DNA of 64,000 bases, from the NCBI GenBank assembly GCA_022410635.1, contig JAJVDF010000018.1:212582-276581 (forward strand). Reading direction: 5' to 3'. Position 1 is the stretch's first letter. Each line of letters begins with the position of its first letter. Positions 44,750 to 56,903 of this stretch are shown here, one piece after another. The translations under genes were made by a program, and so were the position numbers. The notes below the pieces were generated by a model that saw nothing but the letters and a program-made list of their open reading frames with translations, ran no database searches and was not told where the DNA came from. This DNA is from Tretioscincus oriximinensis (taxonomy: Eukaryota; Chordata; Lepidosauria; Squamata; Gymnophthalmidae).

Positions 44750-46325
44750 ATTGGCTACATGCCAACTGGGGGACAGGAACTGTCCTTCTCTTTCCAAACC
44801 CTATTGGGCTCATTTTAGCACCCTGACAGAGCAGTTTAAATTTCCTAGGCTGGCGCAGTGGCAGGAAAATTTAACTGCTGGCATAAGGCAGCAGCAAAGG
44901 CAGAAGACTGGCAAAGAGCTCCCTCGCTACCGTGGGCCCCAATCCTTGAGNATTCTTCTCTGGTGCTGTCTGATCAGAGCAAACTATCACCAATGCAGGG
45001 TTAATAAGAATTATGTTAACCTGCAATTGTGGTGGTTTTCTGATTTAACTCTGCTCGGATGTTGTGCTTCTGTACATTCAGTGCATGGCCGGCCATATTC
45101 TATAATAAATAAATAAATACATAAATAAATAAATAATATTTGAGATAAATAGGAAAAGGATGTGGACACCACTGAGCCAAACAGCTTTCACCCTTGTTTT
45201 TCTCCCATAGTGAGAATGGGACCATTGTGCAATCCTGCCAGAACTTCACCTCAGAAATTAACTTCCCCATACTGTGGTTGGAAAGATTTGTTGTCCGAGT
45301 TCTTAATGTCTTCCACACTATTGGCACAATCTAACTCTATGCTGCATCATTTTCTACCCCTGGAATTTGTACTGAGCTGTCAAAGATTATTACCTATCTA
45401 AGTGTAATATTGATTTGTATCTCTTTGTAACAGAAGCATCCCAGAGGGGAGGAATGGGGTTGCTAACTGCCCTGCGTGCAGGGCTCTTTGACCTTAACAG
45501 AATCCCATGCCCCAGTTCAATCTAGCTAAGAAGATATGTCAGGTCTTCATATCTAGGAGTAAGATATTCATTCATAATCAGGCATAGTAGAACATGTCAA
45601 CCTCTAAATGCTTTATTTTTAATTTTAATAGGGATTAGCCGGAATTTTGAGGCTAGATAATTCCATTTTACCCAAACAATAAGGATTACTCAAAGCCCCA
45701 GAACCTTTTGAGTTTTTCATCCATGTGCTTTCAGTCAAATTGCATGCAAAAAGAGCCATTGTAGGTAATGGTGCATGAATGATATCATGCATATTCATCA
45801 AAGCATGCATCCATATGTCCATAAATGACATTATATTCAATTCAATTAAAAATCTATTGGAGACATCCATGTCCTAATGCTGCCATGCACCCATACTTCC
45901 ATCTATTGAATGCCACATACACTATGCATTTGTATTAACAACATTCAGAATCCATATGAAATATATATGTATTCATCCATAAAATAAACTCAGACAGCAA
46001 GAGATAATGCAGATTTTAAAATGATCCTGTGGTTGCCTCTTGCCATCCATGACAGGCCTTCTCTTAGCAGAAACTGCTAACATGAATATATCTGGAACTA
46101 TGGTGTAGAAACATTAGAGGAATCTGTGTTTTTGCCCCAGGTGCAGAATGGGGTAAGGGCACAGCTGGAGCCCTTGCACCACCTCTTGAGGGCACTAAAG
46201 ACTGGCACTAAAAAGCTTTGAATTTTGGCTTTGAGAGCACTGGAAGGCAGAAAACTCACACCCTTTCCTGCTTATTGTATCTGCTCTGANAGGACGAGAT
46301 GGGAGGGAGGGACTCATGCCACGTA
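44750..46325. other. No recognised gene
   Basis: The 121-codon + frame at 44751-45116 shows no motif I recognise and runs into (AATA)n at its end, so I treat it as chance. (AAATA)n lies at about 45102-45137. The remainder is unrecognised. Confidence 0.4.
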
Positions 46326-46330
46326 AGCTA

Positions 46331-46720
46331 AGGCTAGGTGCACATGNTGACTTAAAAACCGCTGCAATGCCTTAAATTGGAATATAGCANTCACATGTCC
46401 GTGCACGCCATACATGTATATTCTGGAGCAATGCCCCAATTCCGTAACATTGCTCATTGATTTCATTGCCGTGCAGCCCGAGAATTTTTTTTTACTCNCA
46501 ACGGCTGTTTTCTCGATTGTTTTATCATCTCACATCTAATTTGTGCACATGCATACGGTCTCGAGAGTACGGGGTTCTCCGGAACGATGCCTGAATAGTT
46601 TATTCCAAGAAAAAAGGCATTTATTGCGGGTCAACTGCTGAAAAACACTTAGCACTTGTGCCCAGGACATCCTGATTGTGCTACGAACAAGGTAGAAAAA
46701 TATTATGTGCACATAGGTTA
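46331..46720. mobile_element. Diverged copy of the TA-flanked foldback MITE
   Basis: AAGGCTAGGTGCACATG at the left and TATGTGCACATAGGTT at the right are eroded inverted ends. GAACGATGCCTGAATAGTTT, TTTATTGCGGGTCAACTGCT and AACACTTAGCACTTGTGCCC align with 25677-25770. Confidence 0.65.
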
Positions 46721-47749
46721 AGTAGGACTTCAGAGAGAACACAGGATACTTGCTTCAGTTGTGGGGAGGAGGAGGTGAGATAGAATTTGAGATTGCCCNA
46801 GCCAGACAAACACTTACCTCTCTTCCTTTGTTTTTTAGGACAAATGGCATCTTATAATAGCAATTTTGTGGAGTACAGCTCACTATGTCAGGACCATATT
46901 GGAAATGCCAAGATCATCTCTGGCATTCCCATAATTTGTTCAAGGAAAATTGTGGATTTAATCCTCTTCCAGAGGCATGTTTTCTCACGTCCATCCTAAA
47001 ACTTATTNAAGCCAAGGTACAGAACATTTGTTGCAGAGTCACAAAGGAGTAACTCAGGGGTGGCTCCAAATGATTAAAGGACGACAAATATGATTACAGC
47101 TTTTTGTTTCTCNGTCTGTCAATTTGATATTGAAGTAAAACAGTTTCTTTCGAGAATTCAAATGCTTCATCCCATCTTAATGGACAAAAGGCAAAAGATG
47201 ATGCTTATTTCCCCCAAAAAACAACCTGGGAAATCTATGTCACATTTAATTTTCTCATCTGGAAGGTTTTGTACACATTAAGTCTTTAATGGTAATGCCA
47301 TGATGAGGAGAGTTGAAGTGCTTTGTTTTTTGTCAGAAAAATGCCATTATCTATTATCTATACTATAGATAATTTCTGTTACCACTAATGTGGGGTCAAC
47401 TAGTTTGTGGCAAGGGGAGAAAATAGTTTAAGTATGTGATACAGATATGCAGGGTGCCTCCAGACAGCTACTTTTTGTAGCATCATTCTTTTATGTAACA
47501 GTAATGTTAAGGCCAGATCCCCAATCTTAAAAGATATCTTCTGGAGGTTTCTGGGGATTCTTAAGTAGAAAGCAAAACATTATTCAATCTTGATTTTACC
47601 AAATGGCATTCAAAGGACATTCAAATGCCAAATGGCATACCAAAGAAATTAGCTCTTCAACCCAAGGAAAATATCTAGGAATGTAATAGCCATTGATATA
47701 TCTGACCTTCAAGAATTTGTACAGTGCTTTNTCTAGGTAAGTAGATGAT
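46721..47749. other. No recognised feature
   Basis: No coding frame with a motif. Presumed intron 2. Confidence 0.4.
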
Positions 47750-48008
47750 ACCTCTTTTCTGGCAGTAAATTCCATAGATGAATGATCCTCTGGATGAAAA
47801 AAATATACTTTCTCTTTTGCATCCTAACTCTTCTGCTTACTGTATCAGCTTCAAAAAGTGTCCATTGATTCTAGTATCATGTAATAGGGGAAATACAGCT
47901 CAAAACAATTAAGGGAACACGTTAACATAACAGCGTAACACTAAGTGTTGTTTTGAGCAGTATATTTTTCTCCATCCATCTTTTCTACATCCTACATAAT
48001 CTTGTACA
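47750..48008 (-). mobile_element. CR1 LINE fragment, interrupted by a 65-bp mini-element
   Basis: TCTGGCAGTAAATTCCATAG, TGATCCTCTGGATGAAAAAA and GTGTCCATTGATTCTAGTAT follow minus-strand CR1 order, then a short insertion (47896-47960), then TTTTTCTCCATCCATC and ATAATCTTGTACA. It is older than the other CR1 copies. Confidence 0.75.
47896..47960. mobile_element. 65-bp Tc1/mariner-like mini-element
   Basis: CAGCTCAAAACAA and TTGTTTTGAGCAG are near-perfect terminal inverted repeats, flanked by TA (47894-47895, 47961-47962). It contains AATTAAGGGAACACG. Removing it joins the CR1 halves. Confidence 0.75.
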
Positions 48009-48063
48009 TTTTAGAAGAAATGGTGGCATCCAGCAGCCTGGATAGCTTTAAGAAAACAATGGA
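48009..48063 (+). mobile_element. CR1 LINE fragment, left part
   Basis: AGAAATGGTGGCATCCAGCA and CTGGATAGCTTTAAGAAAAC read as the end of ORF2 on the + strand, head-to-head with the minus-strand CR1 before it. It continues at 48336-48474 after an insertion. Confidence 0.7.
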
Positions 48064-48335
48064 CATGTTTATTTTATTTATTTATTATTTATTTATTTAT
48101 ACTTATACCCCGCCCTATACCCNAAGGTCTCAGGGCGGCAAAAACAGTAAACATCAATACAAAAATTAAAAAAGTATAAAACAATATTAAAAGTAGGGAT
48201 AGAGATGGCATTTCTTCAGCCAAAGGCCAGGCAAAAGAGGTGCGTCTTCAAGGACCTTCTAAAAGAATACAACGATGATGATAGACGCACCTCGAGGGGG
48301 AGACTGTTCCAAGACAGGAACTCAGAGAGGACTCT
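48064..48335 (-). repeat. L2-like LINE/SINE 3' end nested in CR1
   Basis: (TTTA)n tail, CCCCGCCCTATACCC, GGTCTCAGGGCGGCAAAAAC, GGCAAAAGAGGTGCGTCTTC, GGGGGAGACTGTTCCAAGAC. The longest clean copy of this family in the window. Confidence 0.8.
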
Positions 48336-48474
48336 GAATATGTTTGCAGAGAACCAAGAGCAGATGTAGGTTTTGTCTTCTGCTTTTTAAAAACACCCCA
48401 AGCAACTGCAGTATTACTGGGTGAGACAGTGCTGGACTAATGGCCTGTGGCTAGATTCTATTTTCTTATGTTTA
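48336..48474 (+). mobile_element. CR1 LINE 3' end, right part
   Basis: GAGCAGATGTAGGTTTTGTC, GGTGAGACAGTGCTGGACTA, then ATTTTCTTATGTTT: the 3' UTR of a divergent CR1. Its last bases are tandemly duplicated (ATTTTCTTATGTTTACAAAG twice, 48463-48503). Confidence 0.7.
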
Positions 48475-49364
48475 CAAAGTCTTATTTTCTTATGTTTACA
48501 AAGACTGTAAAAAGCATGGGGGGAAATTGAGATCTGTGGGATCAGGTTGTCAAATAAGGTTTTTGAAAAATACTTTGTTTTGTATGTATGATTTAACTGA
48601 GAGAGATAAATGTCTTCATAATGAGATAGAAGTACAGAATATGACTTCTGCTGATTCTCTGCATTTTTAGAGGGTAGTGACAAATGTGCTGGGATTTTAG
48701 AATCGAGATATTCAATATTCTGAAGTCTAACAAGTATTGAGGGTCAAAGTAGAGTTTGTTGTGCATTTCAGAATTTAAGGAAGTTTTGTGTGGCATTTTG
48801 ACATACTTCACCTACATGTAGATCACAGCTTCTAGAATTGTATTAATGATACAGTGTACACTTTCTTCCACATACATTTCATGTAGGATATATGTATATT
48901 TGTACGGACATAATTTTTCAATTGAACTATTTCAAGTCTTTGTGTACTACTGAAAAGAAAGACTCCAAACACTGGCATTCAAAAGAGGAAAGGGAGTGGA
49001 AATGAGGACAGAGAAGACAAAGGTGGAGGACATATGGGTAATAAATGCTTCTCCTGTAAAACTAAAACTCAACAATAGTTTTATACAGTAGTTGTCTGAA
49101 TTTATCTGCTCCCAACAATGTGTTTTTATTTGCAAACCTGTTTGTTTTACCTTAAAAGGAAAAAGGAAAGATTTGTCAGGCTTAGAGGTTTGAAAATATA
49201 AAAGATTCACCCCAAATTACAGTGGCATGCTTTCATAGACGGGATTTGATGGTGGATCTTTTAGGCCACTCAATAGAAAGTGTCACTCAATAGAAAGTTG
49301 TGTGTTACCAAAACCAGGCGTGCAGGTGAACAAATATTCCTTGCTCTTGAATGCTCCAACACTG
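48475..49364. other. No recognised feature
   Basis: AT-rich. Short frames only. Confidence 0.4.
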
Positions 49365-49505
49365 GCTCTTATTATTTTATTTATTTATTTTAGTTATTAT
49401 TTATTTATTTATTTTATTTATTTACATTGCTATACCACCATGTACTCGAAGATCTCATGAATTACAGAGCCCCTGTCCCCTACTGTTATGTAGCTGCTTG
49501 ATCTA
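49365..49505 (-). repeat. L2-like tail, degenerate
   Basis: A TTTA-rich run, then TTTACATTGCTATACCACC and CGAAGATCTCATGAATTACA, in the order of other reverse copies. Confidence 0.45.
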
Positions 49506-49907
49506 TTGGAGCCTGGTCTGTATTATGGGACTCAATATAGATCACTGGTGAGTGAGATTAATCATGTTTACCAGTGTGCTGACAAGTGCCCCAGGCACAT
49601 CTGCTGTATCCAGGAGTACTGGACTTTGAATTTTGGCTCTGTGTCATAGTGCACCACTGAAATTCAACCCTCCAATCCTCGAGTCAGGAAACATGCATTC
49701 CAGACCAGTGCCGTGCAGATGCACTGTTATGGAATACAGTCCCAAGTAAGCTGAGCAAATCCAGATTTATTAATCCATATTATTGTACATATGTGTATAA
49801 AGGGCTAGTGACAGAAAGTTGTAATGACTAGGCCAGCATGAGCAGACTATCAAGTTGAATTTCTAGGCAAAGCGACAGAGACATGCTACTTACAAAAACA
49901 ACAGTAA

Positions 49908-50220
49908 TGACTATATTTATTTGGATTTTTATCCCATCCTATACCTAAAGGTCTCAGGGTACATCANAATCATAAAAGCAGAATCCATCACCTGTAAAAT
50001 AGAACAAAATCAATGAAACAAAATGTGAAAGTGGGGGAGAAACTATTTTCTCAAGTAAAGATCATGGCAGAGAGGTGTGTCTTCAAATATTTTCTAGATA
50101 ACTGCAGTGAAGTAGCCTGGCATCTTTCATGGAGATCATTCCACAAATGTAGGAGTCACCACCGAAAAGGCTTATCTTGGGTTTCCACCCTCCTTATCAT
50201 TGAAACTGGTAAAAAACAAA
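49908..50220 (-). repeat. L2-like repeat
   Basis: TTATCCCATCCTATACC, AAAGGTCTCAGGGTACATCA, GAGAGGTGTGTCTTCAAAT, ATCATTCCACAAATGTAGGA, CACCACCGAAAAGGCTTAT. A clear but diverged copy of about 300 bp. Confidence 0.6.
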
Positions 50221-53200
50221 GTGTGCATCAGAAAAGATAGCTACTAAATTACTAGTACTAAATAGTAATTGGCATACAGTTTTAATGAGGCAGTTTTGAA
50301 AAGATAATAGGAAATACACAGATTTTGACATTCTTCATCTGCACAAGGATGGATGCTATTAGAAGAAGAACTGAATTAGAGACATTAGCAGTCATCATAA
50401 AGAGACAGTCATGACTAAATGACTGAACAGCAGCGGTTCTTATTACAATCCTGTTTCTATAAGGAAAATTAATTCCACCCACTTCTAACTTTATAGCACT
50501 AATTTGTAGCACAGATGCTATTGTACCCCTCTCTGGACCTCCTACATCATGAACTATGCAATAACATAACCAGTAGAGCTAGTTAACCAGCATTTGGCAG
50601 GTCTGTATGGGAGGAGACACCATTTTTTCTTGATTCCCCCCACCATTGTCTATTCTAATTCACTGTATATTCTGGCCAATCATACACAATGAACACAGGA
50701 TAAGTTAGTCCAAAAGAATATTGGAATGAATATGTTATCTAGCAAAGTTGATATTTGAATTAATAATTTTTGATCTCGCTTAAGCTTCTGAAGTTTTAAT
50801 ATCTACTATTTGTGATAAAAGAAAATTATGATAAAAAATAGCTGTTTATGTTAAAAGGAGCTGACTTCCTTTTGAAACAGTATTCACATTCATAAAATCA
50901 TTTGTAAGATATGTGGAGTCTTGCAACGAAATATCATTCAAATAGTTCTTTACCGTTATTAAGCTAAATGTCATGGAAACAATCAAAATAAATTAATCAC
51001 AAACCCATAAATCTCAATAAAATCTAGAAGTAAGCAAAACTTAGGTGTACTGGAAAATGCTACAAATGAATAAATACACATATGTAATTGGCACCGGCCA
51101 AATCAAAATACTTTTGCATGACCCAAATTTGACATATATAGGTTTACTTGTAACCCTTTTATAGTTTTACTAAATTGTCTCAAGGAAATATAGGAGATAT
51201 TTTAGAAGTGAAATAGCCATTATTAAAAAAAAATGCTTTCTGAATTTTATTCATAGGGCAGCTGATGGAATACTGATGATACATATTTGCTAATAAAAAT
51301 ATTTTACAGATGGCCAGTAGTAAACATGTTCATGTTTATGAACATGAAGATTAATTTCCTTTCAAGCCAGTAGGGCAGTTAATTTTATCACACTGAAGTT
51401 GTATAATGTAAAATTACAAAACCATTGGTGAGGAATTTTGGTTTATGATTCAAGGTTCATACTAAACCTATTTTAAATGTCAAAATTCAGAATAATAATA
51501 GATTTCTTCCCAATAAGAGCAGATTTAAAACCAGACTGAACGAACGAACAAATGAACTAACTAAATAATAATTTTGATTCTTAACTAGAGCAGATTCTCA
51601 TATACAATATTATAGAAGTAAATGTTGCACTACCAGTTAAAAGCAGTTACATGGTAAAGGTTTATTAAATAAATCTGCTGGGACTTAGGAAGAATGAATA
51701 TGAAACTATGGATGAAACTATCAATGGAAAATACTATATAACAATCTAGCAAGTAGCAATAACATCCAGTGCTACTGCTTTAGAAAACTGTTGGTTATTT
51801 CTTTTATTTGCCAAGAAACATTAGAATACAGCTAAATCAACAGAGACTGTAATAGCGAAAGAGGAATACTGAAAAATATTGAGTAATGGATTCTGTTGGT
51901 CAGGGTAGGGGAGAGTGGCTTGAATTGCGCACCCTTCTTTAAGAAGTAGCTCACCAATATGTTTTTTTGTTTTATAAATAGGAATGTGTAATAGTGTACA
52001 TTTAAGAAGTGTATAAATCAATCCTGACCCATTTCCCAAATTGATTCAGTAACTATGGCTACATCCAAATGGCACTTGTTTATTCCAGGATGTTTGGATA
52101 GTCTGGTTATTGGTTAACCAATTTTGCTATTTCATCTCATTCATACTTTACAGTACATTTTGAGTTTTATCATTCTGTTACTTCCTGACAAGTGAAATTT
52201 TCTATGCAGGTTATATATTCCCCTGACACCATTCTACTGCCATAGAACGTACTGTAAAGAGGAAGTACTGTAAGCATAATTTGCTGTCAATATCAGATAT
52301 CTTCACCTTTCATTCTACACTCTTGATGACCTGAGAAGAAATGTCAGTCATGTGATCAAATATCATTGGTTATTTCTTCTTTCCAGCTTAGAAATGGCTA
52401 AAAGATAAACCGCACTTCACAGATTTGCACAATAACCATAGTTACGGTTGAACCAGTTACTGATTTCATTTTCTCAGTAAACTGATACATTGGCAAAACA
52501 TTTCTAAAAGCCAAACTGATATTGGTTTACATAAAATCTGGTGTGGCAAATGCATAACAAATAAGGCCTACAAACAATGACTGTTTAGTCACAAATTGAA
52601 CTTGGAAATTTTGATTTAGAAGGAGATATAGAAAAAGATGAAATCTAGCATTCTAAATATAATGCGCAAATCAATTTTTTTATTGTGGTAAATAATATAG
52701 TAAATATGTAAGTGAAGTAACATTGATAAAGTTTTTCATTATGTTTCATAGTAAACCATTCTTGAATAGATGGAAGCAGTTTCAACAGAGAAGGTGACAA
52801 TTCAGCAACCAAAAATTTTCCAGACATATTTAATATTTTTCATATATTACCATTTGAAACCACATTTCCCTCCACATTCTTCCTACTTTTCTTAGAATCA
52901 AATTAAGAAAATGGAATATTCAAAATTATTCTTACTGAAATAAAAACATTCTGCATTTAGTCTTCTGTCTTGGCTTCTTTTGGATTGGGGAGCAAAACAT
53001 TTTCTTTCTATAATAAAAGAGTCTAACATTTCTGATATAGCATTTAAAATTAGCAGTGGATGTGACAAGAGCTATGATCTTTAGTGGGAAGGGTGAGATT
53101 TTGATGGGCGAGAAAACAATGTTAGAACATTTTATTATTAGGTATGTAGTTTGAACCTCTTGGCGTCTTCGGTGGGGTCAGTTCAAAATGTCACAGCTAC

Positions 53201-53339
53201 TTCCATGGATCAATGTGCAACTCACAACATTGGCAACTGGAGGACTCCCTGATATCAAAACTGCATGGAGAGCTCCAAAGGGAGACCACATTAAAACTGC
53301 ATTCAAGGCTTTCCTTAAACATGGCCTGATTTAGCCATC
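50221..53339. other. No recognised gene; possible decayed MITE at 52049-52445
   Basis: Three kilobases of AT-rich sequence. GTAACTATGGCT (52049) and AACCATAGTTAC (52434) are a 12-bp inverted pair with one mismatch and could be the ends of an old DNA element, but no target duplication was found. Confidence 0.4.
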
Positions 53340-53430
53340 TGCAAGAAGAAAAAGAAGAACTGGGTTTTTATACCCTGCTTTTCTCACCTGAAGCGACTCA
53401 AAACGGCTTACAGGCTATTTTATTACTTAT
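53340..53430 (-). mobile_element. tRNA-derived SINE, 3' end
   Basis: AAGAAGAAAAAGAAGAACTG, GGTTTTTATACCCTGCTTTT, CACCTGAAGCGACTCAAAAC: the reverse of the SINE end at 44.35-44.41 kb. Confidence 0.7.
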
Positions 53431-53625
53431 GATGATGTAGCATGCATTTCCTATGCCATAGTCATGTAATAATCATGCTAAAATGGACTTATCATGCTAA
53501 AATCCCCATCTAGATACAGCCTTAATGTGGATTTCACAGTCAAATGATTGTGTCACCATATCCAATAAAGGTAAAAACAATGGAGATGAGTCCACTCAAA
53601 GAACTGTTCATTTATTACTACCTTC

Positions 53626-55810
53626 TATTTTCTATCTTTTAGCCAGTTTCCAATCCAGGACAAACTCTGTCCTCTTTTTCAGGAGCCTTTGATGAGGGAC
53701 TTAATCAAAAGCCTTCTGAAAATCTAGAAAGACCATATAAACTGGATCCCTTTTATCTACATGTTTGTTAACACTGTCAAAGAATTCTAGCAAGTTAGTA
53801 AGGCATGATTTACCTTTGCAGAAGCCATGCTTAGTTTCATTTGGCAATGTGTGCTTCTCCATGCATTTAGTAATTTTGTCCTTAATTATGGTTTCAAACA
53901 CTTTACCTGGAACTGATGTTAAACTGATGGGTCTATAATTTCACAGATCATCCTGGGATCCTTTTCTGAAGATTGGTGTTAGCTACCCTCCTATCTACTG
54001 GTACTATGCTTAATCTTAAGGAAAGATTAAATATTTTGATCAGAAGTTCAGCAATTTCACATTTGAGTTCTTTAAGAATTCTTGGGTGAATGCAATCTGG
54101 CCCTGGGGATTTATTAATGTTCAATTTATTAAGGCTAGCAAGGACCTCCACCCTTGTTATCTCTATCCAGTTTAATTCCTCTGGTGTTCTTCCTGAGAAG
54201 ACTAAAACTGTTGCGGGTACATNTCCTCTGTCTTCTTCAGTGAAAATTGAAGCAAAAAATTCATTTAACCTCTCTGAAATCTCCATGTCCTCTTTGATTA
54301 TGCCCTTTTGTCCATTACTATCTATTGGTCTGACTGCTTTCCTTGTAGGATTCTTATTTCTGATATATTTGAAAAAGTCCCTATTATTTCTTTTAATATT
54401 CTTTGCAATGTGCTCAAAGTTTTTCTTCGCATCCCTGATCACCACCTTGCATTAGATTTGCCACAGTTTGTGCTCCCTTCTGTTCTCCTTCCACTTTTTA
54501 AATGAGTTTCTCTTCATTCTAATGACTTCCCTTACTGCAGTGGTAAGCCATACAGGTGTCTTCTTGGACTCAGCAGATCCTTTTCTTCTCTTGGGAATGC
54601 ATTTTATTTGAGCTTCCAATATTGTATTTACAAACAGTTTCCACACTTTTTGAAGGGACTGGATTTTTCTCACTTTCCCTTTTAATTTTCTTTTTACCAT
54701 TTTCCTCATTTGGGGAAAATTTCCTTTGTGAAAGTTGAAGGTTTCTGTGTTAGAACTGCTTGACAATTTTCTATCCACATTCAAGTTGAATGTTATTGTA
54801 TTGTGATCTCTGTTTCCTATGGGATCAGTTACAGTTACATCTTGTATCAGGTCCTGTTCATTACTTAAGACTAAATCCAGTATTCCTTTGCCTCTGGTTG
54901 ATTCTAAAACCAACTGCTCTAGGAAGCAATCAGTTAGCATGTCTAAGAATTTTATTTCTTTTTCATGAATTGAACAAGTGTTTGCCCAATCAATGTGTGG
55001 ATAGTTGAAGTCTCCCATTACTACTACTCTTCCCTTTTTGGAATCTTCAATGACCTCATGTTCCAAATGAGTATTGCTTTCAGGTGTTTAGTTAGGAGGC
55101 TGGTAGCATGCTCCCAATATTAGACTTGTTTTCTTACTGCTCCTGTGGATAGGTCTGTTTTACCTGGAGATTCAAGTTCGTAGGATTCAATCTCTTCTTT
55201 AAAGTACAAGGCTACACCACCACCAGGTCTCCCTTTCCTGTCTTTTTGGGATAGTTTGTAACCTGGCATTACTGTATCCCATTGGTTTTCTTTTGTCCAC
55301 CAGGCTTCAGTTATGTCAATAATATCGACATTATTGTCGTTCACTAAGCATACCAACTCCCCTATTTTTGTTCGGAGGCTTCTAGCATTTGCATGCAGGC
55401 ATTTATATGCCCTTCTCTGGTGCACGTTTGACCCCGTATATTTGTGAGAAACCAGTTTGCTCATTACAACTTTTTACTTGAATACTACAACTGGGTCCCC
55501 CCTCTCCCCCCAATACTATATTATCTGCATAATTCTGTTCCTCAGCAATTTCGTTTACATTTACACTAGCTGGAATCGGATGCTGCCAGGCTCCTGTCAT
55601 CGTTCCCCTAGATATCAGTTTAAATGCTGCTCTGCAACCTTTTTAATATGAAGTGCCAGCAGTCTGGTTCCATCTTAGTTCAAGTGCAACCTGTACAGGT
55701 ATGGCCTGTCCCAAAATGTCCCCCAGTTCCTGACAAATCTAAATCCTTCCTCACAACACCACAGCCTCATCCATGCACTGAAACTTCTAATCTCTGCCTG
55801 GTAAACTACT
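53626..55810 (-). mobile_element. CR1 LINE, 5' portion: endonuclease and half of the reverse transcriptase
   Basis: The longest CR1 in the window, read on the minus strand. ORF2 starts near 55464 with NARSLRTKIGEL and ITEAWW (endonuclease), then a GGGVALYFKEE segment, GDFNYPHIDW (55020-54990, catalytic Asp-Asn), and LDLVLSNEQDL with NRDHN, where the expected Ser of the catalytic SDH is Arg. The RT begins with SPGPDCIHPRILKEL (about 54100-54050), then FCKGKSCLTNLLEFF and FLDFQKAFD (motif A, to 53701). It ends before the Asp-Asp motif, so it is 3'-truncated. Stops and frame changes at 55120-55066, 54450 and 53948-53901 disable it. Upstream sequence to about 55810 looks like the region between ORF1 and ORF2. 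Confidence 0.93.
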
Positions 55811-56903
55811 TTCAGTCATTTTTAAGGAAGAAGTAGAATAAATAAAACCAAATGCAAATGCAATTAAACCATGATTAGTCATTTTGTTCAGCACCCTAAC
55901 AGCCAATTTAGACAGGTTGCATTTAAGTTGAACCATACCCAGTTCAATCCTACTGAATCGAAGTTTGGAAGTAAGGGTTGCTTCAGATGTGGGAGTAGAT
56001 TACTAGGAGATAAGATTCTTCCTGTGCTATTAGCAATGTAGCTTGTAGAATTTAGAGTGAGATAAATTGCAGCCCAGTAGAATTTTCACTGCAAGCTTTG
56101 CTCAGTCAGAATATGGCTTTTCTTTGAATCATTAAATCATTAAATTCACAAATCGCAGCCTTACAGAGTTATCCTATTGTCCCTCAGGTGTTTGATGTAC
56201 CTCGGTACTTCTTCAAAGCCGATCTCTTATTTAATTCACTCAATAAGGAAATTAGCAGCATAAGAAACTAACACCAATATGACTTCACTATATGTATCGG
56301 CTAGGAGATTTTTGCTCATTAAATGCCATTTCATTAGAGAAACACAATCAAGAGACCTATTCCTAATCATTTGTAGATCTTTTACATCAGTGTATAAGAT
56401 TTTGCAAGCACATTTGGTCTTTTGCATTACTCTTGGCTTTCTGAGTCATATTGGTATTTCTATAAAGAGTAACAAATTCCTGTTTTTAGATCAAGGTGGT
56501 GCCCAATAGATATTTTGGACTACAGGTCTCATTACTCTTAGTTTTTTTTACTGATGAGTATTGTAATACAGTAGATTAAATTGTACTAGAGCCTCTTTAA
56601 TGATGCTCATAAAATCTTTAGCATTGAGGCAGTTAACCATGAATTTTATTTGTTGTTTAATTTGTTTTAGAGACCTACTGGATAATGATCAGATGGGGAT
56701 GATTTATAAAATTGGTCCACTTGATGTGGAATGACTCTTAAGGCTTTTCCTATGGCTCATTGCCCTATGATAAGAGGTTTAGAGGCCTGTCCTCCATACA
56801 CTGGTATGGGTCATGGGAAGAACCTTTTTTGGGATAAATAAAAATATTAGTTAGAATATTAACTGCCAGCTAAGCCCAGCTAATGCCAGATGTTCATGAC
56901 CTT
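55811..56903. other. No recognised feature
   Basis: Presumed intron or intergenic. No motif-bearing frame. Confidence 0.4.

Noticed and set aside
44751..45116. 121-codon + frame
   Set aside because: No motif, contains an unresolved base, and runs into an (AATA)n repeat; no splice context that would make it an exon.
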